Assembly (NCBI GenBank): GCA_036260255.1 | Contig: DATAAF010000130.1 | Coordinates: 1 to 23,320 of the forward strand | Reading direction: 5' to 3' | Length of the DNA stretch: 23,320 bases | Source: DASZJY01 sp036260255 | Lineage (GTDB): Bacteria; Actinomycetota; Acidimicrobiia; Acidimicrobiales; AC-14 | Shown here: one piece after another, positions 20,218 through 23,320 of the stretch | Layout: every line of letters starts with the position of its first letter | How positions within the stretch are numbered: position 1 is the first letter of the stretch | Translations under genes and position numbers: made by a program | Notes under the pieces: model-generated | Database searches by the model: none | Seen by the model: only the letters and a program-made list of their open reading frames with translations | Told to the model about the DNA's origin: nothing

Positions 20218-21492
20218 TCAGACCCCCGTGATCGGCGGGGGCGGCGCCTGCTGGCGGCGCTGCCAGTTGGGCCGGTCGGAGTCGTCCGGGACGGCGGGCT
20301 CCCGGCTCTCCAACCGGGCCTCGGCCCACTGGCGGAGCCAGTCGCCGGGAGGGAGGGCGGCGACGGCGGCGGCCAGGTCGGCGCGCGCCCCGTGGACGTC
20401 GCCGGTGGCCAGGCGGGAGACGCCCCGGCAGTAGCGCACCTTGGGGTCGCCCAGGACGTCGCCAGTCACGTTCTCGAAGGCGGCCAGGGCCAGCTCCGGA
20501 CGCGCCAGCTGGGTGAGGGCCAGGCCCTGGTTCGCCCAGAGGCGCTGGCGCACCTCCTCGTTCCCGTCTCCGGCGGGCCGCCCGCGGGCGGTCCCGACGT
20601 CCGCCGGCCGGGGCAGGACGGCGTCCGCCTCCAGCCCGGCGCGGGTGGCCAGGAGCGCCTGGTTCCAGTGGCCGCGGTACATGGCCAGGCGGGCCCGGGC
20701 CAGGTGGAGTCGGGCGGGGTCGTCCGAGGCGGCGACGTCGTCGTCCAGGGTGGTGCCAGCGAGCTCGAGCTCGCCGTGGGCGGCAAAGAGGTTGGCGAGG
20801 GCCAGCCGCTTCTCGGCGTCGGCAGGGTCGCGGGCCACCGCCTCCTCCAACCGGTGAAGCTCCGCCTCCAGGCCGGTGGACGCGGCGAACAGCGTGCGCC
20901 GCAGCCCTCCCTTCCACCACCGCCACATGCCGTAGAGCAGCAGGCCGTGGACGACGGCGCTCGCCCAGGCGGGACCGGGCGTGGCCTCGAAGTCGTAAAT
21001 CGTCAGCCAGTCGCCGAAACGGGTGGTCAGCGACAGGAGCGGGTAGCCCACGAGGGAGAACCCGAACTCGAACACGCCGCCGAGGACCAGCAGGTAGCGG
21101 AACGGCCGGCGGAGCCTCGTCCCCCACACGCCGGCGCCGATCAACGCGAGGGCCACGACCGCGCTCACGAGGTTGCCCGACAGGGCGACGAACCAGCTCC
21201 GCAGTGGCGTGAGGTCGCCGAGGACCGTCACCGATCCCTCGAACAGCCCGTAGTGGATGCCGCCCACCTCGGCGCCCACGGCGACGGCGGCGGCGGCGTG
21301 GCCGAGCTCGTGCAGCAGCACGACGATCGGCGGGATGAGGAACACCGACACCTGCATGGCCACCCGCCGGTCGGCGGCGGTGAAGTCGTCGTCCACGAAC
21401 TCACGCCAGCCCCGGACCAGGCCGACGAGGGAGAAGAACGCCCCCAGGCCCAGGATCAGGTCCATCCCGATGCGGTTCGGGTCGAAGCCCAC
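20218..21492 (-). CDS. M50-like membrane metalloprotease with a C-terminal TPR-like region
   Basis: 424 aa. The N-terminal half is a polytopic membrane domain with the zinc motif HELGH (His61, Glu62, His65) inside a TM helix, then YGLFEGSVT and LSGNLVSAVVALALIG, in the order seen in site-2-protease relatives. The usual C-terminal NPDG-type third ligand is not obvious. From about residue 215 the protein is soluble and helical, with TPR-like repeats (EAELHRLEEAVARDPADAEKRLALANLF; LARARLAMYRGHWNQALLATRAGL; ANQGLALTQLARPELALAAFENV), probably for protein binding. GTG 21492 was chosen because TACCAT lies 6 bases before it; the frame is open further upstream to 21564. It is divergent from the flavoprotein gene and converges with the thioredoxin-like gene. 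Its substrate is unknown. Confidence 0.85.
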   Translation of the reverse strand: MGFDPNRIGMDLILGLGAFFSLVGLVRGWREFVDDDFTAADRRVAMQVSVFLIPPIVVLLHELGHAAAAVAVGAEVGGIHYGLFEGSVTVLGDLTPLRSWFVALSGNLVSAVVALALIGAGVWGTRLRRPFRYLLVLGGVFEFGFSLVGYPLLSLTTRFGDWLTIYDFEATPGPAWASAVVHGLLLYGMWRWWKGGLRRTLFAASTGLEAELHRLEEAVARDPADAEKRLALANLFAAHGELELAGTTLDDDVAASDDPARLHLARARLAMYRGHWNQALLATRAGLEADAVLPRPADVGTARGRPAGDGNEEVRQRLWANQGLALTQLARPELALAAFENVTGDVLGDPKVRYCRGVSRLATGDVHGARADLAAAVAALPPGDWLRQWAEARLESREPAVPDDSDRPNWQRRQQAPPPPITGV

Positions 21493-21498
21493 GGGCCG

Positions 21499-21504
21499 AT
21501 GGTA
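21499..21504 (-). promoter_or_regulatory. -10 hexamer TACCAT, probable leaderless promoter of the M50 gene
   Basis: On the minus strand TACCAT is followed by 6 bases (CGGCCC) and GTG at 21492. There is no ribosome site. It decides the start. Confidence 0.55.
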
Positions 21505-21549
21505 GGGGGCCACCGGGCGACGGCCGCGCCGGGCACTTCGCTCCAGGTG

Positions 21550-21602
21550 GCTCGCCACGACCATTTCCAGGAACAGTTCCCCTGAAGTGGTCCTGGGCGA
21601 GC
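21550..21602. repeat. Nested palindrome of three stacked stems
   Basis: GCTCGCC (21550-21556) pairs with GGCGAGC (21596-21602). GACCATTTC (21559-21567) pairs with GAAGTGGTC (21584-21592), with one T-G wobble. GGAA (21570-21573) pairs with TTCC (21577-21580) around a CAG loop. Internal loops are 2-3 bases. An alternative pairing uses the CGCTCCAGG just to the left. It lies between the divergent M50 and flavoprotein promoters. It could be an operator, a REP-like element or a small RNA. Confidence 0.6.
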
Positions 21603-21639
21603 GGGCGGGCGTGCCGGGCAGGCCCTGCGGGGACCGTCC

Positions 21640-21667
21640 TACAGTCGGCGGGAACCGGGGCAGGAGG
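21640..21667 (+). promoter_or_regulatory. -10 hexamer TACAGT and ribosome site of the flavoprotein gene
   Basis: TACAGT (21640-21645) lies 30 bases before ATG 21676, and AGGAGG (21662-21667) 8 bases before it. This gene therefore has an ordinary leader, unlike its divergent neighbour. Confidence 0.5.
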
Positions 21668-21675
21668 GAGCGGCG

Positions 21676-23091
21676 ATGGCTCGCTACGACGTGGTCATCG
21701 TGGGGATGGGTTCTGGCGGGATGGTGGCCGCCGAGTTCGCCGCCACGCTGGGCCTACGGGTGGGGGTCGTCGAGCGCTCGCGGGTCGGCGGCGACTGCCT
21801 GTGGACGGGCTGCGTCCCCAGCAAGGCGCTGCTCGCCTCGGCCAAGGCCGCCCACACCATGCGGGTCGCCGACCGGTACGGGCTGCCGTCGGTGGCGCCC
21901 GAGATCGACACGTCCCTGGTGTGGAAGCGCATCCGCGCCATCCAGCAGGACGTGGCCACCACCGACGACGACCCCGAGCGCTACCGGGCCATGGGCGTGG
22001 ACATAGTGTTCGGCGACGCCCGCCTGGTCGGGCCCAACTCCGTCCAGGTCACCGGCGCGGACGGCACCCGGGTCATGGAGACCCGCTTCATCCTCCTCTG
22101 CACCGGCAGCCGCCCCGCCGTCCCTCCCGTCGAGGGCCTGGTCGAGGCCGGCTTCCTCACCAGCGAGAACGTCTTCGAGATCGAGCGGGCCCCCCAAAGC
22201 GTGGTGATGATCGGGGGCGGGCCCATCGCCATCGAGATGGCCCAGGGCTTCGCCCGCCTGGGCATCGGCGTGACCGTGCTGCAGAAGGGGCCGGGCATCC
22301 TGCCCCGCGACGAGCCCGATCTGGTGGCCGCCCTCACCGCCGTCCTCCGCGAGGACGGGGTGGACCTGCGGGTGAATGTCCAGACCGAGAGGGTGACCGT
22401 CGAGGACGGTCACAAGGTCGTGCACGGCACCGAGGACGGCAGCCCCGGGCAGTGGCGGGCCGACGACCTGCTGGTGGCGGTGGGCCGTCGCCCCAACGTC
22501 GAGGGCCTCGGCCTCGACGAGCTCGGCGTGCGGGTCGGGCGCCGGGGCGTCGAGGTCGACCAGCGCATGCGTACCAGCGTCCCATCCGTCTACGCCGCCG
22601 GCGACCTGGCCGGGCGCTTCCTCTTCACCCACTCGGCCGCCTATGAGGGCGTCCGGGCCATCCGCGACATGTTCTTTCCGGGCAAGGGGACGGTGACCGA
22701 CTTCGTCCCCTGGTGCACGTTCACCGACCCCGAGCTGGCCCACGCCGGCCTCACCGTCGCCGAGGCCCGCCAGCGCCACGGCGACGACGTGAACGTCTGG
22801 CGCCTCGACCTGACGCACTCCGACCGGGCGAGGGCCGACGGCGCCACCGAGGGGGCCATCGTCATCGTGACCGTCGACCGCAAGGTCGTGGGCGCCCACA
22901 TCCTCGCTCCGGCGGCCGGCGAGATGATCCACGAGCTGGCCCTCGCCATCAACCAGGGCCTGCGGTTCTCGGAGGTGGCCAGCCTCATCCACGTCTACCC
23001 GACGCTCTCCACGGGGATCGGCCAGCTGGCGGCCGAGGCCGCCTTCGAGGGGGCCAAGCGGCTGCGCTGGCTCGTGCGCAAGGAGAAGTAG
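21676..23091 (+). CDS. FAD-dependent pyridine nucleotide-disulfide oxidoreductase (Lpd/MerA-like)
   Basis: 471 aa. A class I flavin disulfide reductase: FAD motif GMGSGG (residues 10-15), redox pair CLWTGC (Cys41, Cys46) followed by VPSK, NAD(P)-binding VVMIGGGPIAIEMAQ at about 178, AGDLAG at about 310, and the dimerisation domain to the end. Dihydrolipoamide dehydrogenases end with an HPTxSE motif whose His and Glu form the acid-base pair with the partner subunit. Here the segment is IHVYPTLSTG, so His is Tyr441 and Glu is Thr446. Lipoamide is thus not the likely substrate. Such YPT variants are often annotated as mercuric reductase-like or as general disulfide/quinone reductases; the N-terminal metal-binding domain of MerA is absent. 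No pyruvate-dehydrogenase genes are nearby. Confidence 0.88.
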   Translation: MARYDVVIVGMGSGGMVAAEFAATLGLRVGVVERSRVGGDCLWTGCVPSKALLASAKAAHTMRVADRYGLPSVAPEIDTSLVWKRIRAIQQDVATTDDDPERYRAMGVDIVFGDARLVGPNSVQVTGADGTRVMETRFILLCTGSRPAVPPVEGLVEAGFLTSENVFEIERAPQSVVMIGGGPIAIEMAQGFARLGIGVTVLQKGPGILPRDEPDLVAALTAVLREDGVDLRVNVQTERVTVEDGHKVVHGTEDGSPGQWRADDLLVAVGRRPNVEGLGLDELGVRVGRRGVEVDQRMRTSVPSVYAAGDLAGRFLFTHSAAYEGVRAIRDMFFPGKGTVTDFVPWCTFTDPELAHAGLTVAEARQRHGDDVNVWRLDLTHSDRARADGATEGAIVIVTVDRKVVGAHILAPAAGEMIHELALAINQGLRFSEVASLIHVYPTLSTGIGQLAAEAAFEGAKRLRWLVRKEK

Positions 23092-23117
23092 CGGCCGAGC
23101 GCGGACGCGGCGGCGGA

Positions 23118-23320
23118 TCAGTCCCTGCCCTGGCTCCTGCCGTTGCCCCGCCCCTCGCCGCCGCCCTCGCCGCCACCGCCGCCCTCGCCGCCACAGCCGC
23201 CACCGCCGCCCTCGCCGTCACCTTCGCCGCCGCCCTCGCCCTCGCCGCCACGGCCACCTTCGCCCTCGCCACCACGGCCGCCGCCGCCGTCCCGGGCGTC
23301 GGCGGCCGGGGCGGTCGGCG
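23118..23320 (-). CDS. Gly/Glu-rich C-terminal tail of a gene entering from the right (partial)
   Basis: On the minus strand a frame is open from the window edge to a TGA at 23118-23120. It reads PTAPAADARDGGGG, then long runs of GGEGEGG, GGEG and GGGEGDGEGG with one Cys, and ends GRGNGRSQGRD. Codons are nearly all GGC, GAG, GGT and CGT, in line with GC-rich third positions. Such acidic-glycine tails occur at the ends of secreted or surface proteins and of some nucleic-acid-binding proteins. No start is in the window. The other frames are also open because of the GCC/GGC repeat: the plus strand would give Ala- or Pro/Ser-rich runs. It converges with the flavoprotein gene, 26 bases from its stop. 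Confidence 0.45.
   Translation of the reverse strand, partial: PTAPAADARDGGGGRGGEGEGGRGGEGEGGGEGDGEGGGGGCGGEGGGGGEGGGEGRGNGRSQGRD

Noticed and set aside
20176..21585. A 469-codon plus-strand frame over the M50 gene
   Set aside because: Antisense shadow; the minus strand carries HELGH and TPR patterns, and this frame would also run through the terminator hairpin.
21676..23091. Naming the flavoprotein lpd or merA
   Set aside because: The lipoamide dehydrogenase His-Glu pair is missing, and so are the MerA N-terminal metal domain and its C-terminal cysteine pair.
23118..23320. CRISPR array or tandem satellite at the right edge
   Set aside because: The repeat is a codon-scale GCC/CTC pattern without spacers and is better explained by a Gly/Glu-rich coding tail.

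Overview
The window is GC-rich double-stranded chromosomal DNA with GC-rich third codon positions and many GTG starts. It looks like an actinobacterium, and the gene mix, the LWPPNH-type secreted domain and the leaderless promoters fit the Acidimicrobiia best; that placement is inference. I found no rRNA, tRNA, CRISPR array, intact insertion sequence or phage module.

Layout. (1) 1-4771: the 3' end of a secreted protein, a very long terminator-like hairpin, then a large Lhr-type helicase. (2) about 5.0-13.6 kb: a loosely packed, gene-poor region. It holds a truncated, frameshifted ABC ATPase relic, a small secreted protein, a frameshifted two-TM protein, a translationally coupled pair (134-aa unknown plus a condensation-domain/acyltransferase-like protein), an RNase H-like conserved unknown, a CBS-pair protein, a DUF1003 membrane protein, a frameshifted methyltransferase, a broken winged-helix relic, a 70-aa NHLP/Nif11-leader-like protein, and several hundred bases of apparently non-coding DNA. 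Four reading frames are broken here, so the stretch looks like a decaying accessory region, unless some breaks are assembly errors. (3) 13.6-16.0 kb, minus strand: a MoxR-type AAA+ ATPase coupled by a 4-base overlap to a DUF2201/VWA protein, a chaperone-like pair, with a divergent zinc-ribbon gene. (4) 16.5-20.2 kb, plus strand: a tight run of gtrA, cobT, methyltransferase, lipoprotein and thioredoxin-like lipoprotein, closed by a hairpin shared with a convergent M50 protease/TPR gene. (5) 21.5-23.3 kb: an elaborate palindromic element between the divergent M50 and flavin-disulfide-reductase genes, then the Gly/Glu-rich tail of a gene entering from the right on the minus strand.

Regulation. 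Five gene starts follow a -10-like TANNNT hexamer by only 6-7 bases, which predicts leaderless mRNAs; three more show weaker versions. Other starts carry clear AGGAGG-type ribosome sites. The starts proposed for lhr, the 134-aa gene, moxR, gtrA and the M50 gene rest on this pattern.

Most worth following up: the leaderless signature, the MoxR-DUF2201 pair with an altered HExxH-like site, the RNase H-like unknown family, the orphan leader-like peptide, and the nested palindrome at 21550-21602. No element is clearly a complete undescribed system.
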